From Candidatus Rifleibacteriota bacterium (GTDB taxonomy: Bacteria; Muiribacteriota; Ozemobacteria; Ozemobacterales; Ozemobacteraceae), in NCBI GenBank assembly GCA_905236675.1, contig CAJOND010000019.1:1-34962 (forward strand): a DNA stretch of 34,962 nt, written 5' to 3'. Below the pieces are notes generated by a model. The model searched no databases and was not told where the DNA came from. It was given only the letters and a program-made list of their open reading frames with translations. The position numbers and the translations under genes are program-made. Position 1 is the first letter of the stretch, and every line of letters begins with the position of its first letter. Below, in pieces: positions 16,036 through 25,127 of this stretch.

Positions 16036-19000
16036 ATGAAAAAACAAATCCGACCATATTTTATAATATTATTAGTATTTGTAGCTCTAATGGAAACCCT
16101 CTTCATGGGCTGTGGAGGAGGTGGAAGCAACAGCTTCGACGGACGTTCCTCTAACTCGGAAGAAAACGCAATATTATCTTCCCCATCTGTTTATGCTTCT
16201 AAAAAGGGTACCTTTTATCTAAAATCTATACATTCTTCTTTTGTCGCTGAAGCTCTTGAAGAAGACACTCTAAAAGAAAACAACACAATAACTCTTATAG
16301 AAAGAAATCCAAAAACTAACGAAAGCAAGCTTTTTGGGAATGACTGCACTAGAATTTACCGCTTAGTTTCAACTTACAATCAGAGCGGTTTTAATTCTTC
16401 AAAAGTTATTAATAAAGTAGACAAACCAATTAGAATAACCATACAAAAATCTTTTCCTAGCGATAGCAAAGATTTTTATCTGGCTACAAGAAGTTCTAGC
16501 AATGCGGATTGGCAATATTCCAAACTAGAAAACTCCTTTGATAAGACTTATGTAATCAGTGCAAATCGTTTGTCTCAAGACAATAATAGCAATTTCACTT
16601 TTAACATAGACACTTACAATCTAGATGAAGAATTTACAATATTCAGAGCTCCAACAAATTTGCTTAATTCTCCTGGTCCTTTGAGAAGCCCAAGCAATCT
16701 GACTATTTCAAATATGAATTTTTCCGTTCAACTGCCTTATCTGGACTTAACTTTTAATGAAGACGGAGAAATAGTCTACAATACTGATTTGGTTGTTAAT
16801 ACATGCATATATGCTGATTCTTCAAACTTTACAGATTGTGATGTTAAGACTGTTTTAACTTTTCTAACCGACAGTGGCACGACTATTGATAGTCTTAGGA
16901 TAGTAGGTGCCTCAACACAATTTGCACAACAGACTGTTTCAGACGAACGGGGTGGAGCTGGAGACAAATACACACATACAATCAGTTTTTCTGATTACCC
17001 TACTCCAGAGATTTCAAACAAAGTTGCTACTTACACTTTTACTTTAAAACTTAGAAATATTTTGCAAAGTCAATTTCCAGACTCCTTCAGAATTAAGACT
17101 ATTTTAACAGATGGTTCGTCAAATGTTTTTGCAACAGAATCAAATATTGTTCAAGATTTGGTTTTGTCGTATTTTAAACCCGTTTCACCAGCACCAAATG
17201 CCATAGACGTAGCTACAAACACCAGTCTTGTAATGAAATATATAGGCCATAATATTGCTTCAATGACAGTAAAATACACTTATACTGGTTTATCAAGTCC
17301 AGCAGTGATGAGTGGAACTTTTTCTACTTCACCAGATGACCATCTTTTAACATTTACACCTGATTCTTCCTGGCCTGAAGGAGAAACAATCATAGCTTCA
17401 GTAACCGCTTTTTGCTGTAATGCTCATTTGGAAAACGGAAGAAGATTTGCTCAATTTGAGTTTACTACTAAAGCTAGCGATACCGTTGTAACACCAGCTT
17501 CTTATACGGCTGTTGAGGTTTCGATGATTACACCCAATCCGACAACAAATGTTTCTATAGATAGCCAGGTTGTTTTGCAGTTTTCTGACGATATAAAATG
17601 GATAAACGGCTATATGAGCTATATAAAGATGTATCAGGGCGTGAAACCTGTTGCAATCACTCTGCCTGTTTATGACGAATCGGCTAGAACTCTAACTTTC
17701 CAGCCACAGTTTCCAATGATTTACAATGCCAGTTATACAATTAAGTTTAACGAACTTTCCGACAGTTTTTTAAAGAAAATAGTTTATTCAAAAGAATTTG
17801 AATTCTCTACTGGTGATGGAACCCACGCTACTGCAACTATTTCAGATGATGGCAATCTTATTGTCGGCGGTGCTATGACTACATCTCCTGTTTTTATTGT
17901 TGATTTTGGGAAAGAGATATACGATGGCTCAACAGGCAATGAATACAAACTTATCCAAGCATTCAATTCTGTTAAGGTTTACCAGAACGGCGAATTACTA
18001 GATACTAACCAGACCCTAAAAAGCTGGGTTGCCTCATATACAAAAATGCAAATTTCTTTTGCTTACCCGCTAGAACCTGATTCAACTTACGAAATCAGAA
18101 TGAGAGAGGGTTTGTTAGATTTTGAAGACATTGAAATAAATCCATTCGAACCTTACTTTTTCTCTACTTTACCAATAATAACCGCTTCTATGACTACACC
18201 TGCCACAACTTCCGGAGTAGAAATAGATACAAGCATAGTTTTGAGCTTTTCAGAAAATATTAACTGGGTTGCGACACTATCTCAGGGTTTCAATCTTTTT
18301 TATGGGAAGAACGAAATTGCGATTAACAGCTATTCATATGATTCTGGTAATAAATCTCTGACGATGGTTCCTGAAAATAATTTAAATTACGGTGCTACTT
18401 ACACTTTGTTAATAGCTCCAAATTTGCAAGATCCAGTCACCCACCATCAGATAGCAAGCAACGCTTTCTATTTCAATACGCTTACCATAGCCGATATTGA
18501 TGAATGGGAAGCAGGCACAACCATTTACACACCAATTGATTTTACTATTACTATAAGGTTTCCTGTAGCAAGATTACAAAATTTAAACATAGCTAAAAGT
18601 GCTGTTAAACTGAAAAAGGGTGATACCCTGATTGGACAAACAAAACATAGCTGGACAACAGATGACCGTAATCCCAATATATTAAAACTTACCTATAAAT
18701 TGGAACCCTCCACGACCTACACTTTATCAATGGTTCCTGTAAAAGCTTTCGATGGAAGAACTATTGCTCCATTCCCAGATTCAACTGTAATTACATTTGA
18801 TGACATAACCGCAGAAGTTACTGCTCCACCAACAGCAGGAGCAGAAGCAGATTCTCAGATTGTTTTTACTTTTTCAGATGACATAGCCTGGTCTGGTTCA
18901 GACTCAGATAAACGTTTATTCACCCTCTATCGTGGAACTGCCGATTTTTCTAATTTGTTAACTGATTTCACTTATGCCTCAGATTCAAAGACTCTTACTA

Positions 19001-21783
19001 TTAACCCTGGAGTCCTTTTATACAACGCCTCTTACACTATTAAACTGAATGAAGGGCTAATTAATAGTATTACTAAACAAAAAGTGGCTTCAACGAGCTA
19101 TTATTTTGAAACTAGAGATGAATCGCATTTTACAGCAACAGTTGCACTGGCAACAGACAGCAATGTAGACGGTCTGGCTATTCTTATTCCAACAATATGC
19201 ATTGATTTTCAGCAGCCTGTTATGAATATAAGCCTGGCAGAAAGAGCCTTAGAGCTTTATAGAGGCGATACTTTAATGACTGGCTACAAACGCAGATGGT
19301 CTAATGATTTGTCCAAACTTGAACTTTATTACACTGCAACTTTAGTTCCTAGTGCTCAACATACTTTAAAGATGACAACTTCAATTAAAGATGCTTTGGG
19401 TCGTGTAATTGAGCCTTTTGCTGATTTCAGCTTCACTACAATGCCTAACATAACTCCTACTCTCATTACACCTTCTACTACAAACACCCCAATAGATACA
19501 GATTTGGTTTTAAAATTCTCAAATTCAATCAGTTGGGAAGAAGCCGATGATGCCAGCAAAATTCAATTCAGGCTTGGTATGCAAGATATAGCTATTAGTT
19601 CTTTTGTTTATTCTGATGCAAACAAGACTTTAACTATAACCCCAAGTTCACCACTTATTTATAACGCAACTTATACATTAAAAGTATTGGATGATCTAGT
19701 CAATGACACGACCAGACAGGAAGTTGCAACTTTAACATTTACTTTCCTTACAACAGACGGCTTACATCAACAGTCTACAATTGAAGTTACTCCTAATTCC
19801 TTAGTTGCTACCAAAACAATTCTTAAACCCACATTAATAATCGATTTTAAAAAGACAGTTTTAAGTTCTGAACTTACCAAAGCAAAAAATGCTATAAAAG
19901 TCTATAAAGGTGGAACCGAACTAACAATTCTTTCCAAAACATGGAAAGATGAATACAAAAAACTGGAACTTACTTTTACTCAACCATTAAATCACGATGA
20001 AACCTACAGAGTAGTTATGGAAGACAGAATCAAAGACTATGAAGGTATTTATATAGACCCATTTGATCAGTTTGAATTCACGACTCTAGGAAATATCACT
20101 ATTACATTGGTTTCACCAGCTAATACATCAAATGTAGCAACCTCAACGGCATTAATACTTGGTTTTAGTGAACATATAGATTGGGATGATTCCTACAAGA
20201 GCTACATCACTTTCAGAACAGGTGGGAATCAGATTCTTATAAACAGCTGTGAATACGATGAAAGCACTGAACAGCTAACAATTCTGCCATCTGTTCCCCT
20301 ACTTTACAATACGACTTATGAAATCATTATAAGAAATGGAATTAAGAACGAAACTACATTCCAGACAACATCTGCAGCCAGTTTTGAATTTACAACAGGC
20401 GAAGGTGTTGGCAAAACTGCGATTTTGACACTTAATGAAGCAGATAAAGTAGACAACTTATACATTGTTACACCGACATTCTACGTTGACTTTGGAACAG
20501 AAGTATTAGACCAGACAACAGCTGAAGATTCAATAAAGCTCTATACAATCAGTAACTCAGAATTCTATTCCATCGTAAAAAAATGGGATAATACTAAAAC
20601 AAAGTTGACAATTACCTGTTCAAATATGTTAGCTGCTAAAACTACTTATAAATTACTGATGCTTTCAGGGGTTAAAGACAAAGAAGGGGTTGAAATTACG
20701 CCATTTGATACTTTTACTTTCATAACTACACCTAACGGAAATGGTTCTGAAAACACACCTTACTTGATTTATACAGCTTATCAGCTAGACAACATTCGCA
20801 AGAAAATGACTTCTCATTACAAGCTTGAAAGAGACATAGATATAGCTACTTCTACCTATACTTCTGATAACTGTACTGCTGAGAAAGGCTGGCTGCCAAT
20901 TGGCGACAAAAATGTTAGTTTTACAGGTGGTTTTGATGGAAACAATCATAGAATCACAGGTTTGTCGATAAACAGACCAGATAAAGATTCTATGGGGCTG
21001 TTCGGGCAAATCGCCGATGCAACAATTAAAAACCTTTATGTTTCTAATGGAAACGTAATAGGTGAAGACTCTTGCGGTGGGATTATCGGCTATGCTTATC
21101 ACAGCACTATTACTAATTGCTGCAACGAAGGCGTGAACGCAAGTGGTTCAAGCTATGTTGGCGGAATCTGTGGAAGTATTTATTCAACTAATCTGAGTAA
21201 ATGTCGTAATGCTGCTATTATTAACTGTTCGACTGAAAGGGCAGGTGGAATTACAGGTTGGACGAAAGATATTTCTAAAATATTCATTTGTAGTAACTCT
21301 GGAACTATTACAGGACAGAATAACCATGTTGGCGGTATAACAGGTTTTAACAACGGTAGTATAGAAAACTGTTTCAATGAAGGCAATGTTGTTGCTTATG
21401 GCTACTGTGGCGGCATTGCTGGTAGTAACAATGTGTCAGGGAAAATAGACAGATGTATTTCAATAGGTAATGTAAGCGTAACTAATCTGGCAGAAGAAAC
21501 TTATGGTGGAATCTGCGGTTATACTGAAGGAACAGCTACTGTCAGTAACAATATAATTACCGATTCTACATCGTTAAACGGCTATACATGTAACTCTGCA
21601 GAACAAACAGTTGGCAATTATGGTGATGGGTCTGACAAAAACAAAAATTACTTTTTCAATTCAATTTCTGCAATTAATTCGGCGGTCCGTGCTGCCGCCA
21701 ACTGGAGCGATTCTGAAGTATGGAGCAGCCAGATATGGCAACTCACTACCTGGGCACTGCCATCGCTCATAGGTTTACCATAA
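16036..21783 (+). CDS. Giant surface lipoprotein with Ig-like (Big_5/SbsA-like) and GLUG repeats
   Basis: The 1915-aa protein begins with a type II signal peptide; the lipobox LFMGC places the lipidated Cys at residue 26, followed by a flexible GGGGSNS linker. Residues about 30-490 are beta-rich. From about 496 to 1568 there are five tandem pairs of two alternating units. Unit a has (I/V)-D-(T/S)-x-(I/V)-V-L-x-F-S-x-x-I-x-W and LxYNATYTI. Unit b has P-x-(I/F)-x-(I/V)-D-F, then KLELTF and GxxIxPFxxFxFTT. Both resemble bacterial Ig-like Big_5/SbsA domains. A C-terminal region (about 1575-1810) has GLUG-type repeats (GGFDGNNHRITGL, CGGIIGYA, VGGICGS, GGITGFNNG), which form a beta-solenoid. This is a cell-surface adhesin or carbohydrate-binding architecture. 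Base composition is less AT-rich than in the preceding cluster. Confidence 0.85.
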   Translation: MKKQIRPYFIILLVFVALMETLFMGCGGGGSNSFDGRSSNSEENAILSSPSVYASKKGTFYLKSIHSSFVAEALEEDTLKENNTITLIERNPKTNESKLFGNDCTRIYRLVSTYNQSGFNSSKVINKVDKPIRITIQKSFPSDSKDFYLATRSSSNADWQYSKLENSFDKTYVISANRLSQDNNSNFTFNIDTYNLDEEFTIFRAPTNLLNSPGPLRSPSNLTISNMNFSVQLPYLDLTFNEDGEIVYNTDLVVNTCIYADSSNFTDCDVKTVLTFLTDSGTTIDSLRIVGASTQFAQQTVSDERGGAGDKYTHTISFSDYPTPEISNKVATYTFTLKLRNILQSQFPDSFRIKTILTDGSSNVFATESNIVQDLVLSYFKPVSPAPNAIDVATNTSLVMKYIGHNIASMTVKYTYTGLSSPAVMSGTFSTSPDDHLLTFTPDSSWPEGETIIASVTAFCCNAHLENGRRFAQFEFTTKASDTVVTPASYTAVEVSMITPNPTTNVSIDSQVVLQFSDDIKWINGYMSYIKMYQGVKPVAITLPVYDESARTLTFQPQFPMIYNASYTIKFNELSDSFLKKIVYSKEFEFSTGDGTHATATISDDGNLIVGGAMTTSPVFIVDFGKEIYDGSTGNEYKLIQAFNSVKVYQNGELLDTNQTLKSWVASYTKMQISFAYPLEPDSTYEIRMREGLLDFEDIEINPFEPYFFSTLPIITASMTTPATTSGVEIDTSIVLSFSENINWVATLSQGFNLFYGKNEIAINSYSYDSGNKSLTMVPENNLNYGATYTLLIAPNLQDPVTHHQIASNAFYFNTLTIADIDEWEAGTTIYTPIDFTITIRFPVARLQNLNIAKSAVKLKKGDTLIGQTKHSWTTDDRNPNILKLTYKLEPSTTYTLSMVPVKAFDGRTIAPFPDSTVITFDDITAEVTAPPTAGAEADSQIVFTFSDDIAWSGSDSDKRLFTLYRGTADFSNLLTDFTYASDSKTLTINPGVLLYNASYTIKLNEGLINSITKQKVASTSYYFETRDESHFTATVALATDSNVDGLAILIPTICIDFQQPVMNISLAERALELYRGDTLMTGYKRRWSNDLSKLELYYTATLVPSAQHTLKMTTSIKDALGRVIEPFADFSFTTMPNITPTLITPSTTNTPIDTDLVLKFSNSISWEEADDASKIQFRLGMQDIAISSFVYSDANKTLTITPSSPLIYNATYTLKVLDDLVNDTTRQEVATLTFTFLTTDGLHQQSTIEVTPNSLVATKTILKPTLIIDFKKTVLSSELTKAKNAIKVYKGGTELTILSKTWKDEYKKLELTFTQPLNHDETYRVVMEDRIKDYEGIYIDPFDQFEFTTLGNITITLVSPANTSNVATSTALILGFSEHIDWDDSYKSYITFRTGGNQILINSCEYDESTEQLTILPSVPLLYNTTYEIIIRNGIKNETTFQTTSAASFEFTTGEGVGKTAILTLNEADKVDNLYIVTPTFYVDFGTEVLDQTTAEDSIKLYTISNSEFYSIVKKWDNTKTKLTITCSNMLAAKTTYKLLMLSGVKDKEGVEITPFDTFTFITTPNGNGSENTPYLIYTAYQLDNIRKKMTSHYKLERDIDIATSTYTSDNCTAEKGWLPIGDKNVSFTGGFDGNNHRITGLSINRPDKDSMGLFGQIADATIKNLYVSNGNVIGEDSCGGIIGYAYHSTITNCCNEGVNASGSSYVGGICGSIYSTNLSKCRNAAIINCSTERAGGITGWTKDISKIFICSNSGTITGQNNHVGGITGFNNGSIENCFNEGNVVAYGYCGGIAGSNNVSGKIDRCISIGNVSVTNLAEETYGGICGYTEGTATVSNNIITDSTSLNGYTCNSAEQTVGNYGDGSDKNKNYFFNSISAINSAVRAAANWSDSEVWSSQIWQLTTWALPSLIGLP
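17521..20740 (+). repeat. Five tandem a+b Ig-like domain pairs, period about 640 nt
   Basis: Pairs start near 17521, 18190, 18815, 19463 and 20107 and the last ends near 20740, giving periods of roughly 625-670 nt. Each pair codes for one unit a (F-S-x-x-I-x-W motif) and one unit b (PFxxFxFTT motif). DNA copies are diverged, so the duplications are old. Confidence 0.75.
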
Positions 21784-21845
21784 AAACTGACAAGCATACC
21801 CTGTTAAAGATATTGATAAGGAGCCAAATATATTTTATATATTCA

Positions 21846-22427
21846 TTATTTCTGCATTTCACTTTTTATTTTATTTATATATTCATCGTATTTTGTTTTA
21901 TTGTCAGGATCATTTACTATTGCTTTTTGATATGTATCTAAAGCTTCCTTGTATTTTTGCAATTCTGTATAAGCTTGTCCAGCAAGAATCCAACAATTCG
22001 TTCTTTTTGGATTATGCTCTACCGCCTTTAATGAAAATTCCAAAGAAGAGTCATATTCTTTATTATGGTAATAAAAAAGAGCTAAATTGTAGAAAAAAGT
22101 TACTAGAAAAGTATAATCATGGTCTCTTATAGAGACATTATATCCTTCAAGACTTACTTCTTCAAAGTTACGATAATCTTTAGTTTGTAATAAAGCTAAG
22201 CTCAAAAACAACATCCCATCAATTCTTTGAGGAACAAATTTTAAAGCTGTAGCAAATTCATCTATTGCTTTTTCAAACTGATTACTTTCAAAAAATTTTT
22301 CCCCATTGTTAATATGATTGTTACATTTTGACATATTAGAATTCTTATCAAAATATGCTTTATAAAGTATTATTTGGCTTTCTATATCACATATACCTTC
22401 TGCACCTTGTTCTATTAAATTTTGCAT
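21846..22427 (-). CDS. TPR protein
   Basis: The 193-aa protein contains about four TPR units from residue 35 on: NGEKFFESNQFEKAIDEFAT, a middle degenerate pair, FYYHNKEYDSSLEFSLKAVE and AYTELQKYKEALDTYQKAIV. There is no signal peptide. The first 31 residues (MQNLIEQGAEGICDIESQ) precede the repeats; an alternative ATG at 22334 (MSKCNNHINN) has no better ribosome binding site. It lies 13 nt downstream of the larger TPR gene and is probably coupled to it. A candidate -1 extension of that gene would overlap this start by 13 nt. Confidence 0.75.
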   Translation of the reverse strand: MQNLIEQGAEGICDIESQIILYKAYFDKNSNMSKCNNHINNGEKFFESNQFEKAIDEFATALKFVPQRIDGMLFLSLALLQTKDYRNFEEVSLEGYNVSIRDHDYTFLVTFFYNLALFYYHNKEYDSSLEFSLKAVEHNPKRTNCWILAGQAYTELQKYKEALDTYQKAIVNDPDNKTKYDEYINKIKSEMQK

Positions 22428-22440
22428 TCATTAAACTGCT

Positions 22441-23730
22441 CTAGGGCTTTATCGATATATTTAAACCAATATAAGAAAGACCTTTAAGATATTTTGTGTA
22501 AAATTTATCATCTAAATTATATTGTTTTTCATATGCCATATCATAGTATTTTATAGCCTTGTCATATTCTTTTTTAAAATCATAATATTTCCCAACTAAG
22601 CATGTATAATTAGCCAATTTTTCTTCTTTTTTTCCCTTTTTAGCTATATCTATAGCTTTTTTTAAATAAGTTTTAACTTCTTCATATTTTTCTAAATCAA
22701 ATAAAAGATTGATTATTCTATCGATAGCATAATAGTTGTAATGAACATATTCTGTTTCTATTTCATTTTCTAATGCCTTTTTATAGCATTTTAGTGCTAG
22801 TTCGTAATCCTTTTCTTCTCTTGCTTTATCCCCTTCTTTTGCACTAGATATCATTAAGTATAATTTAAAATAATTTGTAGATTTTTCATAATTTTCTAGC
22901 TTTTCATAATTTTTGCTTAATACATTAAGGTAAAGGTAATCATATAGGTAAATAAAATTATCATTCTTCTTCTCATATATTTTTAATACTTTTTCACCTA
23001 ATTCTATTGCTTTTTTTGAATCTTTTTCTTCTCCTGCTACTCTTACTAGAGCTATATCATTGTTTGGATCCAATTCGAGAACTTTTTTATAATGTTTATA
23101 AGCTTCTTGAGCATTTTCATTCAAATCATATTTAACAGCTAAATCAAGTTCTTTTTCTATAGGCGAGCTATTTCGTTTTGCTTTTCTAACTTCTTCAGCC
23201 ATTTCTTGGTTCCCTGCTTTTTTATATAATTCAATGGCATCGTCATATTTCCCCAAGGAATAATAACTATAAGCTAGAGGCAGGTAATCATTTGTGAAAT
23301 ACGGCTTATTATATAAAGTTAATTTAAAATACTTTATGGCTTTCTCATATTGTTTACATGTATGATTATGATAAGCACCTGCTAAATAATGGTAGAATCT
23401 TCCAATATTATCTTTACTATATATATTTTGAGCTATATGTAAGCCTAATCTAGAATACTTTTCAAGTTCTTGAACATTATCTAAACTTTGATAACAACTA
23501 CATATTTCCCCTATAACCTGTAGTTGCTCTGGATTTATCTCATGGGCTTCTTTTAAATATTTTAAGGCTTCATTATAATTTTCTTTTTCTCGAAGCTCAA
23601 ATCCTTTATAAAAAAGCTCTTGTAGTTTCTCGTCTTGTGAAGACATATAGGTATAACCTTTGGCATAACAGCAAGATACACTCATTAAAAGAGATATAAA
23701 CATAATTAGTTTAAGAATATATGATTTCAT
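22441..23730 (-). CDS. Exported multi-TPR protein
   Basis: A 429-aa protein with an N-terminal signal sequence (MKSYILKLIMFISLLMSVSC). A Cys at the end of the hydrophobic run (VSCC) could be lipidated, or cleavage may follow CYA. Eight to ten TPR-like units fill residues 32-425, for example ENYNEALKYLKEAHEINPEQ and KEYDKAIKYYDMAYEKQYN. The annotated end (NISIKP) is unlike a TPR capping helix, whereas the -1 frame beginning at the heptamer T_TTA_AAT (22465-22459) reads YIDKALEQFNECKI and would stop at 22415. It is the first gene of a two-gene TPR operon with the 21846-22427 gene. Its function is probably as an envelope scaffold. Confidence 0.78.
   Translation of the reverse strand: MKSYILKLIMFISLLMSVSCCYAKGYTYMSSQDEKLQELFYKGFELREKENYNEALKYLKEAHEINPEQLQVIGEICSCYQSLDNVQELEKYSRLGLHIAQNIYSKDNIGRFYHYLAGAYHNHTCKQYEKAIKYFKLTLYNKPYFTNDYLPLAYSYYSLGKYDDAIELYKKAGNQEMAEEVRKAKRNSSPIEKELDLAVKYDLNENAQEAYKHYKKVLELDPNNDIALVRVAGEEKDSKKAIELGEKVLKIYEKKNDNFIYLYDYLYLNVLSKNYEKLENYEKSTNYFKLYLMISSAKEGDKAREEKDYELALKCYKKALENEIETEYVHYNYYAIDRIINLLFDLEKYEEVKTYLKKAIDIAKKGKKEEKLANYTCLVGKYYDFKKEYDKAIKYYDMAYEKQYNLDDKFYTKYLKGLSYIGLNISIKP
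22459..22465 (-). other. Candidate -1 slippery heptamer T_TTA_AAT
   Basis: In the frame of the 429-aa TPR gene the codons are GGT TTA AAT, exactly the X_XXY_YYZ register. A -1 shift would replace the last six residues with about 14 that look like a TPR capping helix (YIDKALEQFNECKI) and end at TAA 22417-22415, overlapping the next start. No stimulatory RNA structure was established. Confidence 0.4.
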
Positions 23731-23913
23731 AAATATAATTAATTCCTTTTGGGTAATGGCTTAAAACAATTTTATCTATATAGGAAAAACTAAAATATTA
23801 TATATTATACAGGGAAATCTTAAAAGAAAAACATTCTAAACAACTACGCAAAAAACGAGTAATGATTAATTATTTGAATAATATTGGTAAAAGAATAAAA
23901 AAATATGTAGCAA

Positions 23914-24333
23914 TTATAACTTGAAAATAACATAAGCAATAAAACTCAATAAAAGCACTATAATTGCTATTATCCATTCTGCCCATTCTATAATCAAACG
24001 TTTAAATTTTGAATTTTTATATTGAGAGTTAATTCTAGCTATATTGGCAGAACTTATATATAAATTCAGTCGAGATAAGGCTTTTAGAAAAGCATCACTG
24101 CTATCTTCATCTATATAACAAAGCAGTGAGTAGTTATTTTCACTCACTGCTTTAATTATAATAAGACGGTTTTCGTAACCACCTAATTCTATATTGAGTT
24201 TGCTATAAGGAACTTCATAAGTTTTTTCTGATTCGCTATTAAATTTTAAGGAATCAAATTCAAAGGTAATAAGAACAACCTGTTTATTATTACTACCATT
24301 GAGATATAAAGTTCCCTTGAAGCCCTCATCCAT
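23914..24333 (-). CDS. Tail-anchored protein with a DUF7092-like N-terminal domain
   Basis: The 139-aa protein has a beta-rich N-terminal domain (about 1-85), opening GFKGTLYLNGSNNKQVVLIT with YSKLNIELGGYENRLIIIK. This pattern resembles the small domain that precedes membrane M48 metallopeptidases (DUF7092). A short helical link and a single C-terminal transmembrane helix (about 117-137, WIIAIIVLLLSFIAYVIF) follow. No HEXXH protease motif is present, so it is the accessory domain alone. It starts 9 nt after the AIM24/TIGR00266-like gene, with which it shares a promoter. The family link is a visual impression and needs confirmation. Confidence 0.55.
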   Translation of the reverse strand: MDEGFKGTLYLNGSNNKQVVLITFEFDSLKFNSESEKTYEVPYSKLNIELGGYENRLIIIKAVSENNYSLLCYIDEDSSDAFLKALSRLNLYISSANIARINSQYKNSKFKRLIIEWAEWIIAIIVLLLSFIAYVIFKL

Positions 24334-24342
24334 ATTTATAGA

Positions 24343-25029
24343 TTAGTCTTTGGAAATCGGAATAAATTGTCTTATCCATGAACCAAAGCCACTTGGGTTA
24401 CGGGTTTGAATATATACATCGCCTGGTCCTTTGCATTGGCAAACAAATCCTTCACCAGAAGTGAAAGATGATAAGAAACCAGAAGAAGCTTTTTTAACTT
24501 CATAATTTACGGTATTACTCCAAGCAACCAAGTGACCATTATCTACAATCCAAATTTCATCGGGAGCCAAAGTTCTTTTTAGAATTGCTCCAAAACTTGA
24601 TATAACAAGTTTTCCTTTACCAGTAGCTTTTTGTAAGAAAAATCCTTCTCCACTTAGCAATCCCTTCATTACGCCTTGAGTAGCTGCATCCATAACAATT
24701 CCTTCTTCTGCTGCCAAGAAAGAACCCTTTTGTAAAACATAACCATTACTTCCATCTAATTCCAATACAGCTATATCACCAGGTTCTGATGGAGCAACCA
24801 TAGCTTCACCAGATTCAGGTCCATTACACTTGAGGGTTTGCATGAAAAGTGATTCACCAGTAAAAGCACGCTTAAACATTCCCATAACTCCGCCTTCAGC
24901 TTTTCCTTCAACAGCAATATTTGGAGTCATAGTAACCATTGCGTCAGACTGAGCTTTAACTGTTTCTCCGTTTTTTAGGCCAAGTTTGGCTATACAATAA
25001 GATCCTTGAAATAGTAATTCAATATCCAT
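24343..25029 (-). CDS. AIM24/TIGR00266-family protein
   Basis: The 228-aa protein is all beta and glycine-rich, with the recurring marks of the AIM24/TIGR00266 family: VKAQSDAMVTMTPNI near the start, the stretch GVMGMFKRAFTGESLFMQ, APSEPGDIAVLEL, a second half-repeat GVMKGLLSGEGFFLQKATG, and ISSFGAILKRTL. The internal duplication (about 45-75 and 120-150) gives two stacked beta-barrel halves. The family is widespread and poorly understood; its yeast namesake acts at the mitochondrial inner membrane. AGAGGAG precedes the ATG, and a strong promoter lies at 25061-25089. The tail-anchored protein at 23914 is downstream in the same unit. Confidence 0.88.
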   Translation of the reverse strand: MDIELLFQGSYCIAKLGLKNGETVKAQSDAMVTMTPNIAVEGKAEGGVMGMFKRAFTGESLFMQTLKCNGPESGEAMVAPSEPGDIAVLELDGSNGYVLQKGSFLAAEEGIVMDAATQGVMKGLLSGEGFFLQKATGKGKLVISSFGAILKRTLAPDEIWIVDNGHLVAWSNTVNYEVKKASSGFLSSFTSGEGFVCQCKGPGDVYIQTRNPSGFGSWIRQFIPISKD

Positions 25030-25060
25030 AATTATTTGCTCCTCTATTAAAGATGAAAGT

Positions 25061-25089
25061 ATAATATTTTATAAAAATTAACATGTCAA
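25061..25089 (-). promoter_or_regulatory. Promoter of the AIM24-like gene
   Basis: On the minus strand TTGACA (25089-25084), 17-nt spacer, TATTAT (25066-25061): perfect -35, 5/6 at -10. Transcription should start near 25054, about 25 nt before the ATG at 25029. Confidence 0.75.
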
Positions 25090-25127
25090 TATAAATCAAT
25101 AATTAATTAGCATAACAGAGAAAAATC

